Shown here: positions 21,456 through 31,251 of the stretch, piece after piece
How the letters are laid out: each line of letters begins with the position of its first letter
How positions within the stretch are numbered: the first letter of the stretch is position 1
NCBI GenBank assembly: GCA_019306365.1
Contig: JAFDLS010000038.1
Location: forward strand, 1 to 33,174
Origin: Deltaproteobacteria bacterium
Lineage (GTDB): Bacteria; Desulfobacterota; Desulfarculia; Adiutricales; JAFDHD01
DNA: 33,174 nucleotides
Direction: 5' to 3'
Notes under the pieces: generated by a model
What the model saw: only the letters and a program-made list of their open reading frames with translations
Databases searched by the model: none
Told to the model about the DNA's origin: nothing
Position numbers and translations under genes: made by a program

Positions 21456-22877
21456 GGACATGATCAGGACGACGTCCCCGGATCGAAGGTTTCCGTTCAG
21501 GTTTGCCAGGATAGCGTCTGTATCGGTGAAGTAATGAGCCTGCAGTTCTTTTTTCTGTAAATCCTTAACCAGTTGGGCTGATGAGAATCTTTCGCCTGCC
21601 GGAACCTTCTTGAGGCCAGGTGGTTCCCGGATAAGAATTTCATCCGCCTGGTCAAAGGATGAGGCGTAGTCAGCTTGAAAAACCTTGCGGCGGCTGGTGT
21701 TGGTACGCGGTTCAAAAACGGCTATCAGCCGGGCTTCAGGGTAAGCAAGCCGTATGGCGGCCAGGGTTTGTTTGACCTCGGTAGGGTGGTGAGCGAAATC
21801 ATCGATAACCGTCACGCCGGCCTCGATTCCCCGCACTTCCTGCCGGCGGTGGATTCCTTTGAAACTTGTCAGACCTTTTTGAAGCTTCTCCGGCTTAATG
21901 CCAATCCAGTCCATGGCCGCCGCTGCGGCGAGTGTATTGAGCACATTGTGCGCGCCTGGCAGGGGAGAAAAAAACGGCAAGGGATCTTTTTGCCCCGCGC
22001 GTATGAGGCTAAACCGGGTGCCCTGGCCATCCGCCTTCAGATCTGCGGCCCGCCAGGTATTGCCTTCTTCACCCAACCCGTAAAAGGTCACGTCTGAAGA
22101 GGCCTGTTCAGCCATTTCACGTACCAGAGGATCATCCCCGCAGGCGACAAGCAGACCTCTGGCAGGAATGAGGTTTACGAATCGGCGGAAGGCGTTCTTG
22201 ATCGCATCCAGATCCGGATAGATATCCGCGTGATCGAATTCAACGCTGGTCAGAATACCCACTTCCGGGGCGTAATGGATAAACTTGGGGACTTTGTCGA
22301 AAAAGGCGGTGTCATACTCGTCACCTTCAACCACAAACCAATCCCCTGCTCCCAGTTTGTAATTGCTTTCGTAGTTGTTGAGTATCCCTCCGATCATGAA
22401 GCCCGGGTCTTTACCGACAGTTTCGAGCAGCCAGGCGGCTAGCGCAGAGGTCGTGGTTTTGCCGTGGGTGCCTGACACGACCAGCGGCCTTTTGCCTGCT
22501 AAGAAAAACACGCGCAGGGTTTGCGGAAAAGATAAGTAATGCAGGTTCAGCGCGGCCAGGGCAGCTGCCTCGGGATTCAAACGGGTGACCACGTTACCCA
22601 CCACTACCAGGTCCGGCCTGTAATTCAGATTTTCCCTGCTATAGCCGGATATGACTCTGATGCTTAACTTATCTAAAAATTCGGACATCGGTGGATAGAC
22701 ATTGGCGTCGGATCCGGTCACCTTATAGCCTTTTTCGACCAGCATCCCGGCCAGAGCGCCCATACCTGTTCCGCAGATGCCGATCAAGTGAATGGTTTCC
22801 GCTTTTTGCGGTAAACAGTTTAAAGAGGGATCAAGTTCTAATGTGTTCATTTTTAATTCAATCTCCGAAGTCGACAC
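21384..22877 (-). CDS. mpl: UDP-N-acetylmuramate:L-alanyl-gamma-D-glutamyl-meso-diaminopimelate ligase (Mpl)
   Basis: 497 aa Mur-ligase; IHLIGICGTGMGALAGMLVEKGYKVTGSD, VSGTHGKTTTSALAAWLLE, FEPRTNTSRRKVFQ, IMSNGGFDNIHERLL typical of Mpl rather than MurC. Confidence 0.93.
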   Translation of the reverse strand: MSTSEIELKMNTLELDPSLNCLPQKAETIHLIGICGTGMGALAGMLVEKGYKVTGSDANVYPPMSEFLDKLSIRVISGYSRENLNYRPDLVVVGNVVTRLNPEAAALAALNLHYLSFPQTLRVFFLAGKRPLVVSGTHGKTTTSALAAWLLETVGKDPGFMIGGILNNYESNYKLGAGDWFVVEGDEYDTAFFDKVPKFIHYAPEVGILTSVEFDHADIYPDLDAIKNAFRRFVNLIPARGLLVACGDDPLVREMAEQASSDVTFYGLGEEGNTWRAADLKADGQGTRFSLIRAGQKDPLPFFSPLPGAHNVLNTLAAAAAMDWIGIKPEKLQKGLTSFKGIHRRQEVRGIEAGVTVIDDFAHHPTEVKQTLAAIRLAYPEARLIAVFEPRTNTSRRKVFQADYASSFDQADEILIREPPGLKKVPAGERFSSAQLVKDLQKKELQAHYFTDTDAILANLNGNLRSGDVVLIMSNGGFDNIHERLLKLLRESVRGFS

Positions 22878-23089
22878 AGCATACCATAAACTTTTTATTA
22901 TTCGGATATTTTCCCTTTAACGTCATCTTAGAATAAAGGCTGTCGAGGAGTCGAGCGGATGCTTCAACAGAACTTGACTTTGGCCATGCGCCTGACTATG
23001 ATTCCTTAGTAGTTAGAGCGTTTGTCATACATATTTTCCTATTGGCATTGGGACAGGGGAAGGTTTAGTGACGACCATTCTCATAAGTC

Positions 23090-23138
23090 ACCTTACGACA
23101 AACGCCAAAACATCATGTAATTGCCATTTGGCAATTAC
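23090..23138. repeat. Short dispersed repeat, copy 2, ending in a perfect hairpin upstream of rnc
   Basis: accttacgacaaacgccaaaacatcatgtaattgcc plus palindrome GTAATTGCCA-tt-TGGCAATTAC (23117-23138). Confidence 0.75.
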
Positions 23139-23173
23139 TATAATATTTTTCGGTAATTGAATAGATAACAGTT

Positions 23174-23905
23174 ATGGATACCCCCGATTTATTGGCCCAG
23201 TTAGAAGGCCGGCTTGGATACACTTTTACGGATCGATCTTTTCTCCTGATTGCGCTGAGGCATAGGTCCTATATTCACGAGGTGCGGTCGGATGTCAAGG
23301 AAGGGGAGCCCGTTGAAGATAATCAGCGTTTCGAGTTTTTAGGTGACGCGGTTTTATCACTTTGTATCAGCACGCTTTTGTACGAGACTTTTCCCAAGGA
23401 TAAGGAAGGCGAACTGTCCAAAATGAGAGCCGGGTTGGTAAACGAATCACAACTGGCCAATATTGCCAGAAGTATTGGAGTCGCGCCCTGCCTGGCTCTT
23501 GGGCGCGGCGAGGAAGCCACTGGCGGGCGGGATAAAAGCTCCATTCTGGCCGACGCCTTCGAGGCCATTCTGGCCGCAATCTACCTTGACGGAGGTTTTA
23601 CCGCTGCTATTAACGTGGTCGAACATCTCCTGGGAGACCTTATCGTCAAGTCCTCCACTCAGGACTTTTTAAAAGATTACAAAACCAGGCTTCAGGAGCT
23701 TACTCAGGAGCTTTTTAATAAGGCCCCGGTCTATCGCCTTGACGGGACAGAAGGGCCGGATCACTCCAAGACCTTTGTGGTCACCCTGACCCTTGGTGCC
23801 GAGGAGGTTGCTGTTGGCCAGGGCCGCAGTAAAAAAGAGGCGGAGCGATCGGCGGCCAGAGCCGCTTTGCAAGTCCTGCAAAGTCGGGCGACATCATCCA
23901 AGTGA
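23174..23905 (+). CDS. rnc: Ribonuclease III
   Basis: 243 aa; NQRFEFLGDAVLSLCIS signature, DAFEAILAAIYLDGG, C-terminal dsRBD (GQGRSKKEAERSAARAAL). Confidence 0.98.
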   Translation: MDTPDLLAQLEGRLGYTFTDRSFLLIALRHRSYIHEVRSDVKEGEPVEDNQRFEFLGDAVLSLCISTLLYETFPKDKEGELSKMRAGLVNESQLANIARSIGVAPCLALGRGEEATGGRDKSSILADAFEAILAAIYLDGGFTAAINVVEHLLGDLIVKSSTQDFLKDYKTRLQELTQELFNKAPVYRLDGTEGPDHSKTFVVTLTLGAEEVAVGQGRSKKEAERSAARAALQVLQSRATSSK

Positions 23906-24933
23906 CTCCTTTTATTATTCCATTTTTTTTATCTCACCAGGGTTGTCCTCATCGCTGCCTTTACTGTAATCAGCATCAGTCCGGCGGGCGGCGTGCTGAG
24001 CCGTTAACTTCCCCCGGGGTGACCAGAGGCGTAGAAGCCGGCCTGTCCTCCTCGCGTCTCCAGCCGGGGGCCAGCGTTGAAGTGGCTTTTTATGGCGGAA
24101 CTTTTACCGCGTTGTCCCGTGATCGCCAGTCTGCATTACTCGGAGCGGTTGCACCCTTTCTGAAGCGGAATCTGGTTCAGGGTATACGCCTTTCAACCCG
24201 CCCCGACGCTTTGCCCTGTGATGAGGTGGAATTTTTAGAGAGCATGGGTGTGACCACCATCGAGATTGGGGCTCAATCTATGGATGATAAGGTTTTGGAG
24301 ATGAGCAGGCGCGGTCATACCGCCTTGGATACCCGGGAGGCGGCTCAGCGGATCAAGACAGCCGGGCTAAAACTGGGTCTGCAGCTTCTGCCAGGCCTTC
24401 CTGGCGAGAACCAGGCCAGTTTGGAATCAACCTTACAAGGGATTCTTGATCTTTCGCCGGATGAAGTCCGGTTATATCCGGCTCTTGTAATAAAAGGCAC
24501 TCCCCTTGCGAAATTATACCAAAGAGGTGAATATCGTCCCCTGACCCTGGAACAGGCCGTCGAGATATGCGCCTGGATGTTCAAAAGCCTGACCCGAGCG
24601 GGGATTACTGTGACCCGCATCGGTCTCCAGACCAGCTCCGAACTGACGCAGGGGCTTATGGCCGGGCCCCATCATCCGTCTCTGGGGCATCTTGTAAAGG
24701 CGGAGATTTTTTACCGGGCCATTGCCAGCTCGCTTCAAATCAAACCAGCTCGAGGCAGCGATGTCACCCTGTTTGTTGCGCCTCGCGACGTTTCACAGGC
24801 CCAGGGGCACGCGCGATCAAACCTCTCCAGGCTGTCCAGGGATTTCGGTAATCTGAAAATAAAAATAAAGCCTGACCCGGATCAACCCCGGGGACTATTT
24901 CGCTGGCAAGGCGAAATGTTTTCGGTTATTTAA
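23902..24933 (+). CDS. Elp3-like radical SAM protein (no acetyltransferase domain)
   Basis: 343 aa; GCPHRCLYCNQ (CX3CX2C cluster), EVAFYGGTFTALS, STRPDAL, EIGAQSMDDKVLEMSRRGH; GTGA overlap with rnc. Confidence 0.92.
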   Translation: MTPFIIPFFLSHQGCPHRCLYCNQHQSGGRRAEPLTSPGVTRGVEAGLSSSRLQPGASVEVAFYGGTFTALSRDRQSALLGAVAPFLKRNLVQGIRLSTRPDALPCDEVEFLESMGVTTIEIGAQSMDDKVLEMSRRGHTALDTREAAQRIKTAGLKLGLQLLPGLPGENQASLESTLQGILDLSPDEVRLYPALVIKGTPLAKLYQRGEYRPLTLEQAVEICAWMFKSLTRAGITVTRIGLQTSSELTQGLMAGPHHPSLGHLVKAEIFYRAIASSLQIKPARGSDVTLFVAPRDVSQAQGHARSNLSRLSRDFGNLKIKIKPDPDQPRGLFRWQGEMFSVI

Positions 24934-24965
24934 GTGAAGGAAATCAATTATCTGGAGTAGTCATT

Positions 24966-25139
24966 AGAAGCCATCTCAAAAAAGTTTGTTTACCCTAACT
25001 CATGAGCCCCGCTCCGCTCACGCTGTAGCGGCATAGGTCGTACGAAAATTTAAATCCTCGAAATATCTAACATATTCCTGCGGGTTAAATTTTCTTTCTT
25101 CGCGATTTAGACCAAAACACTAATTTTGAGATAGCTTCT
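24966..25139. mobile_element. MITE-like element copy B (about 174 bp, different TIRs, core in inverted orientation relative to copies A and C)
   Basis: TIRs AGAAGCCATCTCAAAA (24966-24981) and TTTTGAGATAGCTTCT (25124-25139), 15/16 matching as inverted repeats; core aaatttaaatcctcgaaatat...tattcctgcgggttaaatttt is the reverse complement of the copy A/C core. Confidence 0.8.
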
Positions 25140-25267
25140 AGTTTTATATGGAGTTTACCTGCCCCCTTTTTGATTGTATCCGGGGATTCAACCGCGCGGA
25201 CGACCCATGAGAGGTCATAGTTTTAAAAAAAATTTTAAGCTTAACTTAAAAAGATTTCTTAAAAAAA

Positions 25268-26161
25268 ATGACGACAACTACTGAACATCGTTCCGGTCTC
25301 GTGGCCATTATTGGCGCTCCGAATGTGGGCAAATCAACCCTGCTCAACCGAATTCTGGGGCAGAAGGTGGCCATTACCTCAGCCAAACCACAGACCACGC
25401 GCCATCGTATCTTAGGGGTCTGGACCACTCCCGCCTCACAGGTTATCTTTTTTGATACTCCCGGAATCCATCAATCCGGTAACCTGTTGAATAAGGTTTT
25501 ACTGCGTCAGGCTCTCGCGACCCTTTCAGACGTGGATCTGATTCTATTCATGGTGGAAACGGGTCAAAGACGAGAAGATCATGAATTGGTACTGAAGGTT
25601 CTGAAGGATCAAAACCGGCCAATTATTCTGGCTATTAACAAGATCGACATGATTAAAAAAGATAAGCTCCTGCCTTCGATGGCTGCGTACAGCCGTGCCT
25701 TGCCTCTGGCCGCCCAGGTTCCTATTTCCGCCCTGACTGGTGAAGGGGTACCCGATCTTTTGAAAGAGATTACCGAGCAGCTCCCGGAAGGACCCCAGTA
25801 TTACCCGCCGGACACCGTAACAGATCAGCCTGAACGATTAATCGCCGCTGAGATGATTCGCGAGCAAATTTTTAACATGGCCAGACAGGAAATTCCCTAT
25901 TCAACAGCTGTAACTGTTGAGGAATTCAACGAAGATCGCGATAATTTAATTCGGATCAAGGCCGTGATTCATGTAGAGAGGAAGTCTCAAAAAGGAATCG
26001 TCATAGGCAAAAAAGGGGAAATGCTGAAACGGATAGGCACGGCAGCCCGTAAAGATATTGAACGCCTGACCGGAACCAGGATTTTTCTCGAACTTTTTGT
26101 GCGGATTGAAAAAAATTGGAGCCGTGATCCCCTGGCCATGCGCCGCTTTGGGTATGAATGA
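25268..26161 (+). CDS. era: GTPase Era
   Basis: 297 aa; GAPNVGKSTLLNRILGQKVAITSAKPQTTRHRI, DTPGIHQ, NKIDM, C-terminal KH domain IVIGKKGEMLKRIGTAARKDIE. Confidence 0.98.
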   Translation: MTTTTEHRSGLVAIIGAPNVGKSTLLNRILGQKVAITSAKPQTTRHRILGVWTTPASQVIFFDTPGIHQSGNLLNKVLLRQALATLSDVDLILFMVETGQRREDHELVLKVLKDQNRPIILAINKIDMIKKDKLLPSMAAYSRALPLAAQVPISALTGEGVPDLLKEITEQLPEGPQYYPPDTVTDQPERLIAAEMIREQIFNMARQEIPYSTAVTVEEFNEDRDNLIRIKAVIHVERKSQKGIVIGKKGEMLKRIGTAARKDIERLTGTRIFLELFVRIEKNWSRDPLAMRRFGYE

Positions 26162-26240
26162 GCCGCCTCTTTTTTGTCATGTGAAGTTGGAGAAACCAGG
26201 CTTTAAGTCGTGATATCGGTTGAGGCCATCGGTGAGGTCC

Positions 26241-26278
26241 TAAAAAAGTTAACCGGAACCAAGGGTTCCGGTTAACTT
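26241..26278 (-). terminator. Strong hairpin, probable rho-independent terminator of the minus-strand operon
   Basis: Perfect 15 bp inverted repeat AAGTTAACCGGAACC-aag-GGTTCCGGTTAACTT (26246-26278); on the minus strand the T-run TTTTTTA follows immediately. Confidence 0.8.
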
Positions 26279-26460
26279 GAAAAAGGGGAAAAGGGTGGTA
26301 ATAATTGGGTTTTTGAGTACAGCATTGGAGGCTGTACAACGATGAATAAGCAATATCGCTGCCAACTTTTGACCAATCCCTTCAAAATGCCCTAACTCAT
26401 TCATTTTAAAAGGTTTATTTTTTGACCCTTGCAAAATGCTTTTCCTATTAAGGTTCTTAA

Positions 26461-26480
26461 TGGTACAAAAATTTGTACCA
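26461..26480. promoter_or_regulatory. Perfect 9+2+9 palindrome, candidate protein-binding site or RNA hairpin
   Basis: TGGTACAAA-aa-TTTGTACCA. Confidence 0.5.
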
Positions 26481-26586
26481 ATAATGGCCATTTGAGACTA
26501 AAGCTCTATAATATAATGTTTTTATTGTTTAATTTATGGTTCAAAAAAAAGAACCCAAGTTCAAAAAATATCACGAGGCCTGTCTT

Positions 26587-27975
26587 TTAAAGCAGATTGT
26601 ATTTCTTCAGCTTATACTGCATCACATTTTTTTTAATCCCCAGGAGCGAAGCCGCGTGGGCTTGGACATTGTTCGCTCGCTTTAAAGCCCGTTCAATCAT
26701 CTTTTTTTCGATTGACTCCAGGGCTTCGTTTAGCCCGAGCCGAGCCGGAATGAATTTGTCAATTTCATCCAGTTCGACCGAACCCGGGAACCTCGTATCC
26801 CCTCCATTTGTCAGATCTTCTGGCAGATCCTCAGGGTGAATTATTTGGTTAGCGCAGAGAATGACCGCTCTTTCGATAACGTTTTCCAACTCCCTGACGT
26901 TGCCAGGCCAATGGTAAGCAAAAATGAGGCGCATGGCTTCAGGAGAAACAGTCAGGTCTGATCGGTCGCTTTTTTTGCTGTACATGTGGATGAAATGGTT
27001 AACCAGCAGAGGAATATCATCGGTTCTTTCTCTAAGCGGAGGTATATGGAGGTGGATAACATTGAGTCGATATAAAAGATCTTCACGAAAGCGCTTTTCA
27101 ATTGTCTCCTGTTTGAGGTTCTGGTTGGAGGCGGCTACAAGCCGTACATCAACCTTGATAGTCTTATTCCCTCCAAGCCTTTCAAACTCCCGTTCCTGAA
27201 TGACCCGCAGCAATTTGGCCTGCAACGGCAGCGACATGTCACCGATCTCATCCAGGAAAAGGGTCCCGCCGTGAGAAATTTCAAAGCGTCCCTTCCGGCT
27301 GGACACGGCCCCTGTAAATGCGCCTTTTTCATGCCCGAAAAGCTCGCTTTCAAGGAGGTTTTCTGGCAGGGCGGCGCAATTGATCGTGGTGAATCGCTTG
27401 TCTCGACGGATATGATTTCCTTGATGAATGGCCCTGGCGATCAACTCCTTGCCCGTGCCGCTCTCGCCGGTAATCAGCACATTGGCCTGGGTATCGGCCA
27501 CCTTCTCAATCATACGAAATATATCCTGCATTACCTTGGTTTTACCGATGATATTCTCAAACTGGTACCGCTGCCTTAACTCCTGGGTAAGCGCCTTATT
27601 GTCACGAACGAGTTTGTACATATCCAGGGCTTTTTGAATAGTCAGCATCAGTTCTTCATTCTGAAAGGGCTTGGTGATGTAATCAAAAGCCCCGGCTTTC
27701 ATGGCTTGAACCGCTTTTTCAACGGTTCCAAAAGCCGTCATGACTATTACCGGTTGCTCTGGCTTGAATTGGTGAATTCGTTTAAGAAGTTCTATTCCAT
27801 CCAATTGAGGCATTTTCATGTCGGTCAGGACAAGGTCCAGATCTGAATTTTCAATAATTTCCATGGCTTGCAAGCCATTTTCAGCGGTGAGAACCTCATA
27901 GCCTTGCTCTGACAGCAAAGCGCTCATTACGATCAGGTAATTTTTTTCGTCGTCCACTACGAGAATGGTTTCCAT
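26587..27975 (-). CDS. Sigma54-dependent response regulator (NtrC/AtoC/ZraR type)
   Basis: 462 aa; receiver domain (VLTDMKMPQLDGIELL, ...DYITKPF), AAA+ GESGTGKELIARAIH and GAFTGAVSSRKGRFE, C-terminal Fis-like HTH (AASLLGIKKNVMQYKLKKY). Confidence 0.96.
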   Translation of the reverse strand: METILVVDDEKNYLIVMSALLSEQGYEVLTAENGLQAMEIIENSDLDLVLTDMKMPQLDGIELLKRIHQFKPEQPVIVMTAFGTVEKAVQAMKAGAFDYITKPFQNEELMLTIQKALDMYKLVRDNKALTQELRQRYQFENIIGKTKVMQDIFRMIEKVADTQANVLITGESGTGKELIARAIHQGNHIRRDKRFTTINCAALPENLLESELFGHEKGAFTGAVSSRKGRFEISHGGTLFLDEIGDMSLPLQAKLLRVIQEREFERLGGNKTIKVDVRLVAASNQNLKQETIEKRFREDLLYRLNVIHLHIPPLRERTDDIPLLVNHFIHMYSKKSDRSDLTVSPEAMRLIFAYHWPGNVRELENVIERAVILCANQIIHPEDLPEDLTNGGDTRFPGSVELDEIDKFIPARLGLNEALESIEKKMIERALKRANNVQAHAASLLGIKKNVMQYKLKKYNLL

Positions 27976-28095
27976 CTCATTTGCCTAATTTGGTTTTTCT
28001 TCCCGAACCGAACCGGGAATTTTAAAAAATGTATCTGCTTGTTTATGTCATGAGGGTGCAGATGTCAGTTATGATTGTGTTTTTGGAATTAGCTT

Positions 28096-29571
28096 TTAGT
28101 CCTGTTTAACGGGAAGGTGGATTATCACTCGTGCTCCTTCGCCATGTAAGGGTTCGATAAAAATCTCTCCTTTATGGTTTGTGATGATATTCTTGACGAT
28201 TGACAACCCCAAGCCGCTCCCTTGATCCTTGGTTGTAAAGAACGGGTTGAAGATTTTATCAAGTGTTTCAGGCTTTATGCCCTGACCAGTATCGCTAATG
28301 ACCACCTCAGCCATATTACTGTGTCGGCCGTTTACACCTGTAGTCCTCACATTGATAACCCCGCCATCTGGCATCGCCTGAATCGCGTTTAAGAAAATAT
28401 TGAGAAAAGCCTGATAAAGCTGATCAGGATCGGCCTCAATAAGGGCCGGTCCGCCATAGCGGCGAATTACCTTGATACCGAATTTTTCCAGTTCGGATGA
28501 TAGATAATACAGGTTTTTATCAAGGACATCCTTAAGGCTCGTGGTTGCGATCTTAGGCACCTTTGGCCGGGCAAAGTCCAAAAATTCGGTCACTATCTCA
28601 TTGAGCCGCCTTGACTCCTCTACGATAACATCAGCCAGTTGATTGTCCGGCTCGTACTGTTTGAGTTTGCCTCTGAGTATTTCAGCCGTACTGCTGATGA
28701 TACCCAGAGGATTACGAACCTCATGGGACACGGCGGCGATCATCTGACCCAGGTTGGCCAATCGTTCTGATTGATGCAGCTTTTCCTGAAACCTGCGTCG
28801 TTCGGCGTTGCGCTCTTCAATAATTTTGTCAGCCCTTTTTACAATCTGGCGCAGAACAAGGAAGAGCAGGCTCATGACCAGTAACGATACCAGGATGCTG
28901 ATATATTGAAAATTGACAATCTCCGCGTAATCATCCGTCAGGTCCTGGTGGATTTCGAAAACTCCCATGACATAGCCTTCTGACCCGTCGAATAGTTCGC
29001 GCCGGATGGGCGAAAAGGTTTGGAGAATCCGGGTTTGGCCGAAACCGCCAAAACGGCCTTGATTAGTGACCAAAGTAGAGGTGGATTTACCTTCCAATGC
29101 TTCCTTATATGCCTCGGAATCCTGGCCGGTGGTCTCGATCAGGTTCGGATTGGTGCTGTATATGATCATACCGTCGAAATCATAGATATTGACGTGATCG
29201 ATCTTGAAGCCGTGGATTGATCGGCGTACCAGCCTGTCCATGAGTTCGAATTGAAATTTTTCCCTGAGGCGGACGCTGGTGTAACCGTAAGAAAGGATCA
29301 CGTTGATAAATTTCTGAGAAACCTGGCGATTCAAATACTTGGCCACCAGATTGGCATAATCCTCGTTATCACTCAGGAGCATGTTTTTAGCTTGTTGGGA
29401 GATGAAAAGGCTTAGAAAGAGGGTGAAAACTATGATGGCAAAGAATCCGGTGAATGAAAAATACCTAACCAGGCGTTTTGGTTCAGCGCTGTCTTCGCCG
29501 CCTTCGACCGCTAAATTTAGACTCGCCCTTTGCTCAGTGTCCGGTTCGGGTTTATCTTTCTTTCGCGTCAT
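28096..29571 (-). CDS. Membrane sensor histidine kinase (HisKA/HATPase_c)
   Basis: 491 aa; two TM segments around an extracytoplasmic sensor region, AAVSHEVRNPLGIISSTAEILRG H-box, NIFLNAIQAMPDGG N-box, DTGQGIKPETLDKIFNPFFTTKDQGSGLGLSIVKNI G-boxes. Confidence 0.95.
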   Translation of the reverse strand: MTRKKDKPEPDTEQRASLNLAVEGGEDSAEPKRLVRYFSFTGFFAIIVFTLFLSLFISQQAKNMLLSDNEDYANLVAKYLNRQVSQKFINVILSYGYTSVRLREKFQFELMDRLVRRSIHGFKIDHVNIYDFDGMIIYSTNPNLIETTGQDSEAYKEALEGKSTSTLVTNQGRFGGFGQTRILQTFSPIRRELFDGSEGYVMGVFEIHQDLTDDYAEIVNFQYISILVSLLVMSLLFLVLRQIVKRADKIIEERNAERRRFQEKLHQSERLANLGQMIAAVSHEVRNPLGIISSTAEILRGKLKQYEPDNQLADVIVEESRRLNEIVTEFLDFARPKVPKIATTSLKDVLDKNLYYLSSELEKFGIKVIRRYGGPALIEADPDQLYQAFLNIFLNAIQAMPDGGVINVRTTGVNGRHSNMAEVVISDTGQGIKPETLDKIFNPFFTTKDQGSGLGLSIVKNIITNHKGEIFIEPLHGEGARVIIHLPVKQD

Positions 29572-29588
29572 GATCTAACTGTCGTTAA

Positions 29589-31061
29589 CTAAATGATGTA
29601 TTTCTTTTTCGGGCGATTTCCTCTATTGAATTGTTCCTTAAAGGATTCGAATCCGGGTCGGCCCATGAGACCATATGTAAATTTTTTACTCAACTCCACT
29701 CCGGGCTGATCAAAGGGGTCAATCTTATACAGATAACCGCTTGCTACGGCAGCAACTTCCAGAAGGTACATCAGGTAACCCATACTCGCCGGAGTTATAC
29801 GCGGTATAGTCAGGGTCATGTTTGGCCTGCCAGCCATGGTCAGGGCCCGAGCCGTGGCCGCCTGTTCTGTCTGTATCAGTTCCCCTAATGTATACCCTCC
29901 CAGATAGGCCAGCCCTTCATTTTCCTTGAAGATTGATGGGATTCGAGTATCTACTCTGTAGAATTTTTGTCCAACAAATACCACGACTTTGTCTTCCGGT
30001 CCTTCCATATAAAGCTGCAGCTGGCTGTGTTGGTCTGTGGCGCCTAGTGCTTTTACAGGCGTTTGCCCGGCCAAAACCTCCTTACCGTCAATGCCATACT
30101 GCTTCCCCAGAGATTCTGCCCATAACTGATTGAACCATTCAGCAAAATCCATTAGCGCGTCAGCGTATGGCATCATAACAAGTATGGACCTCTTTCGCCA
30201 TTGTCGCAAAGCAAAGTTAAGGGCGGCGAATAAGTATGCGGGATTACGCATCATGTTAGCATGAGTACAAGCCTTAGATGCCACAACCGCCCCTTTTAGC
30301 AGTTCCACAACATTAATACCGGTCACAGCCAAAGGCAGCAGACTAACGGGTGAAAGAACTGAGAAGCGTCCACCCACACCTTCGGGTACTTCAAGGGCGT
30401 GATAATCCTCCTGGTTAACCAACTCCCGCATGAAGCCCTGCTTCGAATCAGTGGTCACGATTACATGGTCACGCACACTGGATCTTCCCAAACTCCGGCG
30501 TAACCGGTCGTGAACGATCATAAACTGACTTATTGTTTCGGTAGTGGTGCCAGACTTAGTGACAATGTTGAAAAAGGTGTGTCTAGGATCGACAAAGTTC
30601 AAAAGAGTGGTCAGAGTCTCAGGGTCTATATTATCGACCACAAAAAGCCTGGGGAAACGCCTTTTGGATGATTCCAGGAGATTGTGATTGTGAGGGCTTA
30701 AAGCTTTGAAAAGAGCACGGGTTCCCAGAGCGGAGCCTCCAATGCCCAAAACCACAAAATTTTCCGTTCTTTTCCTGATATCGTCCGCCAGCCGTCTTAT
30801 CGATTTGAGTTCCTGGGTCTGAAATGGCAGATCATAAAATGGCAGCTCCTCATTTTTACGCCTTTGCATCAAATCCTTATGGGCCTCTGTCATCTCCGGC
30901 TTTAACTTGTTTATCTCTTTGATAGTAAGTCCCTGATCAGACTTCAGGATATCGGCCATAACATTGTTAAAATCCAGTTCAACCTTGGGCTCTTTCGGGA
31001 CAGATTTAGTATTTGCCATCTTTCTCCACCTCAATTGGGCAATATTGCGTGTCCTTGTCAA
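29589..31061 (-). CDS. pgi: Glucose-6-phosphate isomerase
   Basis: Up to 490 aa (the start may be the internal MANTKSV); VLGIGGSALGTRALFKAL, FFNIVTKSGTTTETISQFM, GIDGKEVLAGQTPVKALGATDQHSQLQLYMEGP. Confidence 0.94.
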   Translation of the reverse strand: MTRTRNIAQLRWRKMANTKSVPKEPKVELDFNNVMADILKSDQGLTIKEINKLKPEMTEAHKDLMQRRKNEELPFYDLPFQTQELKSIRRLADDIRKRTENFVVLGIGGSALGTRALFKALSPHNHNLLESSKRRFPRLFVVDNIDPETLTTLLNFVDPRHTFFNIVTKSGTTTETISQFMIVHDRLRRSLGRSSVRDHVIVTTDSKQGFMRELVNQEDYHALEVPEGVGGRFSVLSPVSLLPLAVTGINVVELLKGAVVASKACTHANMMRNPAYLFAALNFALRQWRKRSILVMMPYADALMDFAEWFNQLWAESLGKQYGIDGKEVLAGQTPVKALGATDQHSQLQLYMEGPEDKVVVFVGQKFYRVDTRIPSIFKENEGLAYLGGYTLGELIQTEQAATARALTMAGRPNMTLTIPRITPASMGYLMYLLEVAAVASGYLYKIDPFDQPGVELSKKFTYGLMGRPGFESFKEQFNRGNRPKKKYII

Positions 31062-31251
31062 TTCTTCCGCTCTGGCGATATGAAAGACCTTTCACCCAGC
31101 GGTTTTTCTAGCTCCATAACCAAAAAAATCTTCAAATTATTTAAACAAACCTAGGTAAGGTTTCGATCCAGGGTTCCATAAGAATATGTCCCTTGACAAT
31201 ATCAGATTATGATTATAGTCTTTTTTTATCAATTTGTCACGGATTGTTATA

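Noticed and set aside
26249-26491. Minus-strand 80 aa ORF downstream of the response regulator
   Set aside because: It reads through the strong terminator hairpin and the palindrome; composition looks non-coding.
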